The notes under the pieces are model-generated. The model did not search any database. It worked only from the letters and a program-made list of their open reading frames with translations, and was not told the origin of the DNA. From Endomychus coccineus (Eukaryota > Arthropoda > Insecta > Coleoptera > Endomychidae), in NCBI GenBank assembly GCA_958510875.1, contig OY294067.1, forward strand, positions 140,078,346 to 140,142,345: 64,000 bases of DNA. The letters are read 5' to 3'. This document shows positions 54,142 to 64,000 of this stretch, one piece after another. Position 1 is the first letter of the stretch. Each line of letters opens with the position of its first letter. The translations under genes and the position numbers were made by a program.

Positions 54142-55300
54142 TTTCATCTCGAGAAAATAATAGAACTATTTTCCACAGATTCGCTCAACATAAATTTCTA
54201 AAAATAAAAACACACTAATCGAATAACGTAATATGTAATTCATCATGCACTGTTTATTTACAACACCAACTTATTTTAGACACAATATATCACGGTATTA
54301 CGTGTAACATGGAAGTTATATTTATCCACAAAAATCGCTATTAATGTAATGACATACCTTTGGCTGGAGTATTTTAAGAAAGGCCAAGCTAAAATAGACT
54401 CATAGATTTTTTCTCATTTGTTTCTTCATACACAGTTCGTTTCATACGCGATCAAACTCGTCTATGAAGTAATACCTTTCAAGTTATAATGAAATTTGAT
54501 TATACAGGTTGCCTCCTTGACTAATATCCTCCATCGCCACACTATTATTGAAATGCTTTTCCCGACAATCACTTCGAAATGTCATAAATATGATAGAGTT
54601 GATCTTTTTTCAAATTCAACTAGATATCATCGTCTCAAAAACTTTTCAATACGTTGATGAAAATTACGTGTGGTAGAATTTGTTGGTTAAAATAAATGTT
54701 TAACTTATACAGGGAGAGTCAGATGTCTATTAACACTATGAAAAGAGTGTCAGATAGATAACTGTTCCAAGTGGGTTTTATTAGGTTTTCAGCAACTTAA
54801 GCTATTCTTCATAAATTTTTTTATTGTTTATATTTGAACTGAAATTACAAAATATTTCTATATTAATTAGCTGTATGCACAATGTGTATTTATGACAAAC
54901 TTTTCCAGTTTTTTGTTAGCATTAACTTTAAGTTTCATATTTAAAAATTATGTGTATAGTAACTGAGTTAGTTTGGTGATTATGTACAAAATAAATTAAT
55001 TACTCATGAAATAAAATGTGATGAATTTTTGAGTTATTTTAATTATTTTCACCATAAATTACAATTCACAATTGAAACTGAATATATGAATAAATGAATT
55101 TCTTAGATTTAACTTCAGTACGAAAACCGAATGATACAAAAGTTCTAACTAAATGGTAAGTCAAACCTACTTGCTCTAGAAGATATATCAACAAACTTCA
55201 ATTCTCAAATATACCTCAAAATATAAGAAGAATGTTATTACAAATCTGATAGATTGAGCTTTTAAGCAAAGTTCTCCTGAACTAAGAATTACATCAATTG
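53760..55300. other. upstream of distal stripe exon, no gene recognised
   Basis: The first 400 bases hold the promoter motifs listed separately. Beyond about 54150 the sequence is AT-rich without recognisable features. Confidence 0.5.
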
Positions 55301-55319
55301 GAAAAACAAAAAAACTTTA

Positions 55320-55790
55320 ATAAAGAATGATTATCCCATTGATTTGGTCAATTCTAGTAAAACCGATACCAGTAATGAGAGATCAAAAGAGGAACATTAC
55401 ATGTGACCACCATATATCAATGGTCTTTCTGAAAAAATAAAATAGTATAGTAAAACCTTTTGATCTACATATATGTCATGAAAGTGAAGTTATTCAAGCC
55501 AGAAAACTCTTTTTACTAAATAGAAAAGCGACGTACTTTTCAAAAAGAACACCCATTCTGTATAATCCATCCATTGTAGAGATTGTGGAAAAGTATACAT
55601 CGGCCAATCTCCCCAATACCTCGACAAAAGACTGAATGGACATAAATATACAAATTATTCATCCAACACTGCACTAAGTAAACATATAATATATATCATT
55701 TAGGGAGGACTTGAAACCGTTTGTGTCCCTAATTTTAAGCTAAACTTTCAAAACAGTGCACCATAACGTTACTTTAGGCGCTGATATGTT
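55320..55790 (+). pseudogene. Penelope-like element remnant with GIY-YIG endonuclease
   Basis: In broken plus-strand frames: YINGLSEKIK at about 55415, then after a frame change a CRDCGKVYIGQS-like segment at about 55575-55610 followed by LDKRLNGHK. This is the linker-to-GIY-YIG order of Penelope-like retroelements (Cys-rich C.CGKVYIGQT, then R...H). Frameshifts and stops show it is dead. Confidence 0.7.
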
Positions 55791-58700
55791 TGAATAAATG
55801 ATTTTTCCTACAATCTTGATATCAAACGTCCTTGTTCATTTGTGTACGATTATTTTCCAAAAGTTACAGTACTTTGATATTATTTTTCGATCGATAATAA
55901 ACACTTGTCTATTTTATATTTATTTCATAGTGTTAACCTTACCCTCATTCTATAAGTTAAACATTTATTGTAACTACAAATTCTAGCACATGTAATCTTC
56001 ATCAGCGAATTTAATTCATACATTGAATGTTAACTGTGCTTAAAGCATCTTTCGACATATTTGAGCAGTGATTAATATATCTCCCATCTCTTTTAATGTG
56101 CAGGTTACGACAATTTTTTTTTTAATTCCCACATCATTTATTTAATTGAGACGTTTAGCTACATCATAGTACAGATATTTTCAGTGGCTTATTTCTAGAA
56201 AGAAGATCAAAGGTGATGTTATTCTCTTCCAACCATTCTTGTTCATATTTCCTCAAGAACTCAAGAATTTGATAATTCCTTTACGACGATCGTCTTTTTG
56301 TACTGGAAACTAATATTACACAAAACGACTCAATAAAACATTTGAAAAAATTGGTATCACATAATTTTCCTTGCAAATCTTATGCGTTATGTTTTATATG
56401 TGAAAATGAAACATTAATCACACATCGAAAATAATTGCTATATATACTTACAGGTAACGATGTTCGTATATCTCGTAAGCCTCATTCCTTATTGTTAACA
56501 AAATTGATTACATCATATTTTGCTCTGGTGAACTGTCAAAATTATTGATTAATAAACGTACGACTAACGTTCATGATACTTTTGATATTCTAAGGTACAC
56601 TGATTGAGAACGCAAAGAGTACGTAACACTTCTTGAAAAGTCAAAAGTCAAAGTCTAAGTCAGCGTTGAGTTCGTCTATGCTCCCCTTCGATGACGTAGT
56701 GTGACGCCATAAGCATTTCAGACACTTGAATATATGATTATGACATATATTCATAATGGTTCAATAAAATATTACAGTTCCATCTGAAAAACTGAAGATC
56801 GATGTAAGAAGTAGTTGTAACATTCCTACCTTTTTTTTATCATTATAGAGCGATTTGAAAAATTTCAAATCCATATGAACAATAGGAACAGCGCAATTAT
56901 CTCCACAGTGGATTACGCACGTACAGACAATCTCTAAAATAGCCTAGATCGTTACACAAGGCTCAAAACGGATATTTCCGGGAAAATCAGTATGATGAGG
57001 AAACCGAATACCCTGTTGCTGGAGACAACTTCAAATAACAACAACGGAAATTAGATATATGTACCTCAAAACCACAATAATAATGCCCTAAGCATGTTTC
57101 GGCAATAAATGTTTCACTGTGACGAAACCAAAGCTTACGAAACATGTAACAATATGAATAAATACATAGGTAGCACACAAAGTATTCATATGAATCAGTA
57201 TGATAATAATCTCTTGAATTCAAATCTTGAATCTGTTCCAAATTCCATTCTTACGATTTGCCATATCGTCGAGGGTATGTTACTCTGACGTCGCACTGAT
57301 GTCACTGATGTTAAGCAGAAGAGCCTGTCACGATAAGAAAGAAATGATACCATAGCAGTATGTGATACGTTGTTGTCAGGTTGACCAGATTATCTATGTT
57401 TTTGGCAATAACTAAACTAAGTTCTTCCAAATATTAAAATATATTCGAATGATATCATTCATACCTGATATTGGAATAATCAATATCACATAACTGCTTT
57501 AAACAGTATAGTTCCTTTGAATATTGAATAAAAGAAAATAATACAAAATTATTCACTCCATCAAACTGCAACTATTACATTCAACTTAACGGAAATACCA
57601 AAAAGCACTATCTGATTTCCAGACAGATTCTTCATTTCGCCTAATGAAAAGTTATTTCTAAAGAGATTCAATACTCATAACAAACCACTACTATTCAGCC
57701 CCATTGTCGTTTTCTTCTTGGAATCGCAAGTGCCTCTCTTCTGCTTCGTGTACCTGCAACTATGTCTAATGGAACTGATAGCGAGATATGGTACGTTTCT
57801 CTCAGAGTAGTTCACTGTTAAGGATATCATTTTCGCAGTTCAAACAGCAAACGACGTTAATGTGGTTCTGAAAAACGCTATTTCTGCTCATCCGAAGTTG
57901 AATTATATTAACGAATATAAGAATGGTCAAGTCAATTGAATAAAATCGACTTATTTATCCGGCAAATTTGGAAAGATTTGCCAACTGTTAGAATGAATTA
58001 TTCCTGATTCGTCAAAATAGAGCAACGGTACGTATTTAGAGAGATTGTTCAGATGAATTGGTTTCACTAGATTACTAATAATGATGTTATCTATTTCTTA
58101 TCATGATCAGGGTATGTCTATACAGCCATGAATAGATATACGGTGGGTTGAACTGTATATAGTGAAGGAATCTTCACTTGCGTTGATTATTTTTGCAAAA
58201 TATTCGAAAAGGTCTACTAATCATTTTAGTATTTTTTAGATATAATAAAGATTGTAATTTGGTTACCCGTTTCAGGATAATTTCGAAATTATATTGATTT
58301 TATATGTTGAAGTCAACATTATCCACCACTCCATAAATATGAACAGTAAACATTTTTAATGATGTTAGTCTGAGGCCCAAAATGTAGTTATTGATTGATA
58401 TATGCAATAAACAGCGTCAATGCTAATAACATCATTTTACTAAATATCAAATTAACTTTCCATATTTTAATCACAATAGGTCATAGCTTCATCATATGCA
58501 TCTAGGTACATATGCAATTTCAAAGCATAAATATCTAAACCGATTTTTATGAAGGAGCGAAACGATTCGAATCATTCGATTTCTGTTAAATAATACTTGT
58601 TCGTTACAACAAACATATATTCTGTATCTTACACTCATACTGATCATGAAATGTATTATCATTATTATCATTATCTACATATTGCAATTCTTATAATATG

Positions 58701-59419
58701 AAATATGTTGATAAATTTACTAACTCAGGCAGAAAATATCTACACAAATGAAATGTCAATTGAGTTTTGACTAGTTCAATTGATTTAGTAATAAATGACG
58801 CTTAAATAGTCCTCTTGTTGGTGAAGCGGCGCCGGTGTGATAATTTTCTGATTCCTTAGCGATCGTATCATGTATTGTTCATTGATTTTTATTTTCGCTA
58901 GCTACGCATCTCATTGAACTAATGATCGTTTTTTTCTGAATGGCTTTGATTTTGTAACAGTTTTTTTAGAAATTATCATGTTGTTTTTGAAAATATTGGG
59001 TGATGTCAAAATTGTGACAACAGGATTATTTAACGCGTTTAATTGTGTTTTCAACTTCTGCCACATCAACACATGCTTCTTTTATGCACAAATTCGAACA
59101 ATTAAAAAAAAAATAATTTGACAATTCAGCGTACGCATTCTTATTTTGTACCTTGCTAAATATATTGTCGTTTGATCTACATTTAATGAAATTTGAAAAA
59201 ACTTGGAGACTTCTACATCTTACCAGAAACATTCTGCAGTTCTTCTCTGTTGCTAATATCTTCACTTTACGTGTTATGTTAGAACTCTAGGATAGGTATT
59301 TGTTCCTTGGAAAATAAGTCACATCAACACATATGTTTACTATATTTTTTCATATTAACGAAAGTTCGGCTTCACGACCATTGTCAAAAGACGTTTGAAC
59401 ACTAATTCATATCAACTAA
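55791..59419. other. no gene recognised
   Basis: AT-rich. TGACG-type motifs occur near 56691 (TGACGTAG with a second TGACGCC close by) and at 57289-57296 (TGACGTCG), 3-4 kb upstream of the distal stripe exon. Nothing else was recognised. Confidence 0.5.
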
Positions 59420-59650
59420 ATAGCGGGATTCCTCAAACTAAATGCACTAAGCATTGATCGTCTTCATCGCATTAATTTCAATTGAAATAGTCTGGGTCGC
59501 AACAGCGAACGAAACTTGGAGAATTGAAAACATTGGAGTATAAGATTATATGTATTAGAAAACCGAATACAAAGTACTGTTTCTATAGCTGAAAGCGTTA
59601 TTATTCTAGGAAGAAGTAAAAACATCTGAACTCCTTTTACGTCAAGTAGG
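59420..59650 (+). repeat. diverged interspersed repeat, copy 2 (partner at 46310-46560)
   Basis: Second member of the pair described at 46310-46560, same strand and same block order, with many substitutions. Confidence 0.5.
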
Positions 59651-59749
59651 TATGCAGTTAAACCGATGTATTTTAGATATGCATGACTACGATGGCAAAG
59701 GTCTTAGCTATACCAAAATTCTCTATTTTAGCATTATACGTATTCAATT

Positions 59750-59940
59750 AATTTAATTTGTATAATTTTGACTTGATGACTGTTCGTCGGATCTGTGATA
59801 ACCAGACTCAGAATCACGTTTTATATCTATCGGGATAGATCTTTTATAATAATTGGTTCCTTGAGCTAAAATATTAAAAATTTCATAATCGAACTGATGG
59901 TTATAATCAAAACAATTGTTACGTCCATCCCTATTTATAC
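59750..59940 (-). pseudogene. Penelope-like element, 3' coding end
   Basis: Minus-strand reading gives CFDYNHQFDYEIFNILAQ followed by YYKRSIPIDI, closely matching the corresponding part of the remnant at 32.8 kb (CFDYNHYFDYKNVNIL, YYKRSILESV). This is the segment after the GIY-YIG core in Penelope-like elements (NH.FD..., then ...R...E). Only the tail survives. Confidence 0.65.
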
Positions 59941-60326
59941 ATATTATTCCAATATTATTTTACTATTATTCTTAACATCGAACGATCATCAAATCATTGA
60001 TACTCTGAATCTCCTGTAATTACTTTAAGCTACATTTCAAAGCCGGAAAGGCCATATAAGTTTATTATGGCAAATCTTACCAGCTATCCAATTCACAACA
60101 TCTGTAATCCAGCTGGTCAACAACCTATTGTCCAGAAAATTATAGGAATGTCCTAACCACCGCAACAAGATCCACCGTATCTGAACAAATAGAGTCCCCA
60201 CCAAAAGTATTTAAGCTTCCAAAACACGGGAGGGCGCGTCAAACGTCCGAAATTAATAGAAATTATAATGCGCATGCGATTGTTATTGTTTTTCAATAGT
60301 AGTCATGTTTCTATTTCTACAATATT
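59941..60326. other. no gene recognised
   Basis: AT-rich spacer before the TA-rich microsatellite. Confidence 0.5.
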
Positions 60327-60373
60327 ATATATTATATATTATATATTATATAGGTATATATTATATATTATAT

Positions 60374-60456
<83 letters not shown>
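60327..60456. repeat. TA-rich microsatellite, left border of the 473-bp array
   Basis: Begins with (ATATTAT)-type repeats, becomes pure (TA)n by about 60373 and runs directly into the array at 60457. Confidence 0.95.
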
Positions 60457-60458
<2 letters not shown>

Positions 60459-60828
60459 CCTATGTTAAATTATCTAAGTTATCTTCATAATTCAGAAAAT
60501 TTAATTCTATATCTCTTAAGTTACATACACGATAGTGGCCAATTAGGCAAAGAAACTTTAAACTTGTTTATAATTAACCAGAACAATTCTTAGTCAGTTC
60601 TATTGAAATATATAAGAACCGGGATGCTGTCATTTGAATAAGAACTGTCAAGTAACTGCCAACCATAGCAGTACTAACCTACAATCCTTACTTCAAAAAA
60701 CGACTGAACTTCAGATGAATGTGCGTAAATAGTTGATCGATGGTAGGGCATCGAATCGCATTGTGTTCATCAATGATCTACTATCCTTTCAGAGGTTTAT
60801 ATTTACAAAAATATAAAAATCTAACAGG

Positions 60829-60901
60829 ACCGAAGTGGTGTAATTGGTAAACACCCTGGACTAGAAATCCAGAAATGTGGGTTCGAATCCCGCCTATGGT
60901 T
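60829..60901 (+). tRNA. tRNA-like gene, anticodon AGA (Ser), short variable region, unit 1
   Basis: 73-nt cloverleaf: acceptor ACCGAAG/CTATGGT (6 of 7 pairs, one A-A mismatch and one G-U), D stem GTGT/ACAC, anticodon stem CTGGA/TCCAG with loop CTAGAAA (anticodon AGA at 60863-60865), variable region AAAT, T stem GTGGG/CCCGC with loop TTCGAAT. A box TGGTGTAATTGG and B box GGTTCGAATCC fit the Pol III consensus, and TTTT follows at 60907-60910. The anticodon arm core GGACTAGAAATCC equals that of eukaryotic tRNA-Ser(AGA), but the long variable arm that SerRS needs is missing. It may be a SINE-like or decoy derivative. Confidence 0.65.
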
Positions 60902-61301
60902 CAATCTTTTACGTTTATTCATCTTTATAATCCTATGTTAAATTATCTAAGTTATCTTCATAATTCAGAAAATTTAATTCTATATCTCTTAAGTTACATA
61001 CACGATAGTGGCCAATTAGGCAAAGAAACTTTAAACTTGTTTATAATTAACCAGAACAATTCTTAGTCAGTTCTATTGAAATATATAAGAACCGGGATGC
61101 TGTCATTTGAATAAGAACTGTCAAGTAACTGCCAACCATAGCAGTACTAACCTACAATCCTTACTTCAAAAAACGACTGAACTTCAGATGAATGTGCGTA
61201 AATAGTTGATCGATGGTAGGGCATCGAATCGCATTGTGTTCATCAATGATCTACTATCCTTTCAGAGGTTTATATTTACAAAAATATAAAAATCTAACAG
61301 G

Positions 61302-61374
61302 ACCGAAGTGGTATAATTGGTAAACACCCTGGACTAGAAATCCAGAAATGTGGGTTCGAATCCCGCCTATGGTT
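61302..61374 (+). tRNA. tRNA-like gene, unit 2, with D-stem variant
   Basis: Same as unit 1 except G to A at 61313, which turns D-stem GTGT into GTAT and leaves an A-C mismatch opposite ACAC. The change lies in the A box. B box, anticodon arm and terminator are unchanged. Confidence 0.6.
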
Positions 61375-61774
61375 CAATCTTTTACGTTTATTCATCTTTA
61401 TAATCCTATGTTAAATTATCTAAGTTATCTTCATAATTCAGAAAATTTAATTCTATATCTCTTAAGTTACATACACGATAGTGGCCAATTAGGCAAAGAA
61501 ACTTTAAACTTGTTTATAATTAACCAGAACAATTCTTAGTCAGTTCTATTGAAATATATAAGAACCGGGATGCTGTCATTTGAATAAGAACTGTCAAGTA
61601 ACTGCCAACCATAGCAGTACTAACCTACAATCCTTACTTCAAAAAACGACTGAACTTCAGATGAATGTGCGTAAATAGTTGATCGATGGTAGGGCATCGA
61701 ATCGCATTGTGTTCATCAATGATCTACTATCCTTTCAGAGGTTTATATTTACAAAAATATAAAAATCTAACAGG

Positions 61775-61847
61775 ACCGAAGTGGTGTAATTGGTAAACAC
61801 CCTGGACTAGAAATCCAGAAATGTGGGTTCGAATCCCGCCTATGGTT
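61775..61847 (+). tRNA. tRNA-like gene, anticodon AGA, unit 3
   Basis: Identical to unit 1 in all stems, A and B boxes and the downstream TTTT. Confidence 0.65.
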
Positions 61848-62247
61848 CAATCTTTTACGTTTATTCATCTTTATAATCCTATGTTAAATTATCTAAGTTA
61901 TCTTCATAATTCAGAAAATTTAATTCTATATCTCTTAAGTTACATACACGATAGTGGCCAATTAGGCAAAGAAACTTTAAACTTGTTTATAATTAACCAG
62001 AACAATTCTTAGTCAGTTCTATTGAAATATATAAGAACCGGGATGCTGTCATTTGAATAAGAACTGTCAAGTAACTGCCAACCATAGCAGTACTAACCTA
62101 CAATCCTTACTTCAAAAAACGACTGAACTTCAGATGAATGTGCGTAAATAGTTGATCGATGGTAGGGCATCGAATCGCATTGTGTTCATCAATGATCTAC
62201 TATCCTTTCAGAGGTTTATATTTACAAAAATATAAAAATCTAACAGG

Positions 62248-62320
62248 ACCGAAGTGGTGTAATTGGTAAACACCCTGGACTAGAAATCCAGAAATGTGGG
62301 TTCGAATCCCGCCTATGGTT
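62248..62320 (+). tRNA. tRNA-like gene, anticodon AGA, unit 4
   Basis: Identical to unit 1. The unit is cut 95 bases downstream, at 62415, where the right-hand (TA)n begins, so the Pol III terminator is kept. Confidence 0.65.
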
Positions 62321-62412
62321 CAATCTTTTACGTTTATTCATCTTTATAATCCTATGTTAAATTATCTAAGTTATCTTCATAATTCAGAAAATTTAATTCT
62401 ATATCTCTTAAG

Positions 62413-62415
<3 letters not shown>

Positions 62416-62471
<56 letters not shown>
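62416..62471. repeat. (TA)n microsatellite, right border of the 473-bp array
   Basis: Pure TA tract that replaces the array sequence after '...cttaagtta'. Confidence 0.95.
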
Positions 62472-62474
<3 letters not shown>

Positions 62475-62539
62475 TATCATGTACAGGTAAACTATAGGGA
62501 ATGAAAATAATTGAATTTCTCACATTGACACTCTTTCAG

Positions 62540-63096
62540 GTTTTCATGCTTCAAGGTATTGAGGGAAAATGGAAACAACCAATTATGTATTAATTTATTA
62601 AAGGAGCAGCAAAAGCTGAAACCATTAAATGTTCAATTCAAAACATTGTACGATCTTGCAGGGAAATTGGTTTCAATGTGGTGGCCACAATTTGCTGTCA
62701 AGGTACAAATAATGTCAGTAGGATGAACAAATTAGTGAAGGAAACGAAAGAGGAGTATGCAAGAGGAGGGAAAGAATTATATGACTTCATATTTGAAGTC
62801 GATGGACAACATATTATTCCATTGTATGATCCACCACATTTACTGAAAGGTGTGAGAAACAACCTCCTAACAAAAACCGTTCATTACACGCTAAACGGAA
62901 CTCCAAAAAAAGCTAAATGGGAAGATATACAAAAGGCATGACAACTGGATAATGTTAGTTGATTCTTTGAGAGCAATGCCAAAATTGACTGAGTTTCATG
63001 TAACTCTTAATAAAGTGAAGAAAATGAAGGTATCAATATGTGCTCAAGTATTGAGTAGAACTGTTGCATCGACTATTAACCTTATGGCAATCAATG
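62540..63096 (+). pseudogene. P-element/THAP9-type transposase exon, degenerate
   Basis: An acceptor-like CTCTTTCAG precedes 62540 and a donor GTGAGT follows 63096, so this looks like one internal exon. Diagnostic segments are KWKQPI near 62570, DPPHLLKGVRNNLL at about 62828-62869 (the conserved motif of P-element and THAP9 transposases) and KMKVSICAQVLSRTVASTIN at about 63026-63085. Breaks: TAA at 62591-62593 within the frame, TGA at 62939-62941, and a +1 frameshift between that stop and 62961. No THAP DNA-binding domain is in the window. Dead copy; family call is secure. Confidence 0.85.
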
Positions 63097-63160
63097 GTGA
63101 GTTTAATTTGTGTCATATTATATAAAATTAGTGTATATCTAAATCTTCAAATTGCAGAAC

Positions 63161-63610
63161 AACCCATTGCAATTAGTCTCGATATTTAATTGTATTTATA
63201 TGTATATTTTACGTATTTTTGTTTTAACCCATTGTAATTAGTCTCGATATTTAATTGTATTTATATGTATATTTTATGTATTTTTGTTTCAACCCATTGT
63301 AATTAGTCTCGATATTTAATTGTATTTATATGTATATTTCATGTATTTTTGTTCTAAACCATTGTAATTAGTCTCGATATCTAATTGTATTTATATGTAT
63401 ATTTTATGTATTTTTGTTTTAACCCATTGTAATTAGTCTCGATATCTAATTGTATTTATATGTATATTTCATGTATTTTTGTTTTAACCCATTGCCATTA
63501 GTCTCAATATTTAATTATATTATTATATTATATATCGTCATTTATATTTTTCTTGATGTTTAATTGTATTCATATGTATATTTTATATATTTCTATTCTA
63601 ACTCTGTTGT
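63161..63610. repeat. 65-bp minisatellite
   Basis: About six copies of a 65-bp unit starting at 63161, 63226, 63291, 63356, 63421 and 63486 (each begins aacccattgtaattagtctc or a close variant), followed by a degenerate copy to about 63610. It lies just downstream of the P-type exon, possibly in its intron. Confidence 0.9.
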
Positions 63611-64000
63611 TGAATAAAAACTATTGGTAAAAACTATGGACTTTCATTTCCTACTTAAATTGTAAGAAAACAAAATTAGCATTTATGTGCTGTGTAACTT
63701 CAAATTTCCCTCCAAACCATCATTTAGTACTCTTCCAATTCTCACGCGGCGCTCTTGTCGCGGTTTCGGTACGTAACACGGAACATTTCATTCTACGGTA
63801 GTAGAGTTATCTATGCATTCAACATTCAAGAAAACATCTAAATATATACTCTATCGTTATAGTCTTGTTTGTAATTAATATATTGTTAAGTGTAAGAATT
63901 AAATCCATTCGACAATATTCTCAGTCATTAAAATAGTGCCTTCGTGTACGATCCTAACACATTACAACAATGTTTAGCGAAGGCGGTGAAATTTTCGAAG
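63611..64000. other. unassigned end of window
   Basis: Contains a short GC-richer stretch (acgcggcgctcttgtcgcgg at about 63745) and, at the very end, an ATG at 63971 opening a frame MFSEGGEIFE that runs off the window. It could be the start of a mobile-element or host ORF; there is too little to say. Confidence 0.3.

Larger units (their letters stand above)
60457..62415 (+). repeat. 473-bp tandem array (4 units plus 67 bp), each unit with a tRNA-like gene
   Basis: Four head-to-tail units of 473 bp plus a 67-bp partial unit, nearly identical throughout; the one difference I saw is a G to A at 61313 in unit 2. Each unit holds one tRNA-like gene followed by CTTTTA. Both array ends are cut mid-unit and abut pure (TA)n tracts. 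High identity implies recent amplification, ongoing homogenisation or an assembly effect. Confidence 0.97.

Noticed and set aside
60829..60901. A genuine serine tRNA gene
   Set aside because: The anticodon arm fits, but the 4-nt variable region does not allow normal SerRS recognition, and the acceptor starts with A and has a mismatch. Kept as tRNA-like.
60875..62012. Repeated 63-residue ORF (MWVRIPPMVQ...) once per 473-bp unit
   Set aside because: It starts inside the T arm of the tRNA-like gene, and its repetition follows from the tandem array. No domain is present.
63161..63610. CRISPR-like array from regular repeats
   Set aside because: The repeats are continuous without unique spacers and the genome is eukaryotic.

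Overview
This is an AT-rich, intron-bearing eukaryotic window, almost certainly from an insect. It carries one recognisable host gene, on the minus strand: the EGR-type zinc-finger gene stripe (sr). The mobile elements around it (Helitron, Penelope-like, RNase H-bearing LINEs, gypsy/errantivirus-like pol, mariner-type and P-element-type transposases) are a typical insect load. I cannot name the species; a beetle or another TE-rich insect would fit. No prokaryotic operon, CRISPR array or rRNA was seen.

Layout. 1-35 kb is a graveyard of broken mobile elements: a gypsy/errantivirus-like remnant (0.7-2.3 kb), two LINE pieces (3.4-3.8 and 5.1-7.5 kb), a Helitron derivative (12.84-15.05 kb) joined through a TA microsatellite to a ~270-bp-arm palindrome (15.13-15.71 kb), a gypsy-like pol remnant whose reverse-transcriptase core is tandemly repeated (15.8-17.3 kb), a LINE split by an LTR-like insertion (20.0-23.3 kb), two members of a foldback family (4.55 and 23.5 kb), a second copy of the LINE (28.9-30.6 kb), mariner-type remnants (24.2 and 31.8 kb) and a Penelope-like remnant (32.1-32.9 kb).

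35.7-53.6 kb holds stripe. The common exon (35755-37166) encodes the three C2H2 fingers. Two alternative first coding exons, a proximal one (39267-39588) and a distal one (53246-53558), both end in phase 1 and both fit the same acceptor, giving predicted proteins of 577 and 574 residues that differ only at the N-terminus. The proximal exon is preceded by a perfect SRF-type CArG box and two CRE motifs, the distal one by a full palindromic CRE. A cluster of TGACG motifs lies in the intron at 41.34-41.75 kb. This looks like immediate-early (activity-regulated) control, as in vertebrate EGR genes.

54-64 kb returns to mobile DNA: two Penelope-like remnants (55.3-55.8 and 59.75-59.94 kb), then the most unusual feature, a 473-bp tandem array (60457-62415) bounded on both sides by TA microsatellites. 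Each unit carries a cloverleaf-forming tRNA-like gene with a tRNA-Ser(AGA)-type anticodon arm, intact Pol III A and B boxes and a TTTT terminator, but only a 4-nt variable region. A P-element/THAP9-type transposase exon pseudogene (62540-63096) and a 65-bp minisatellite follow.
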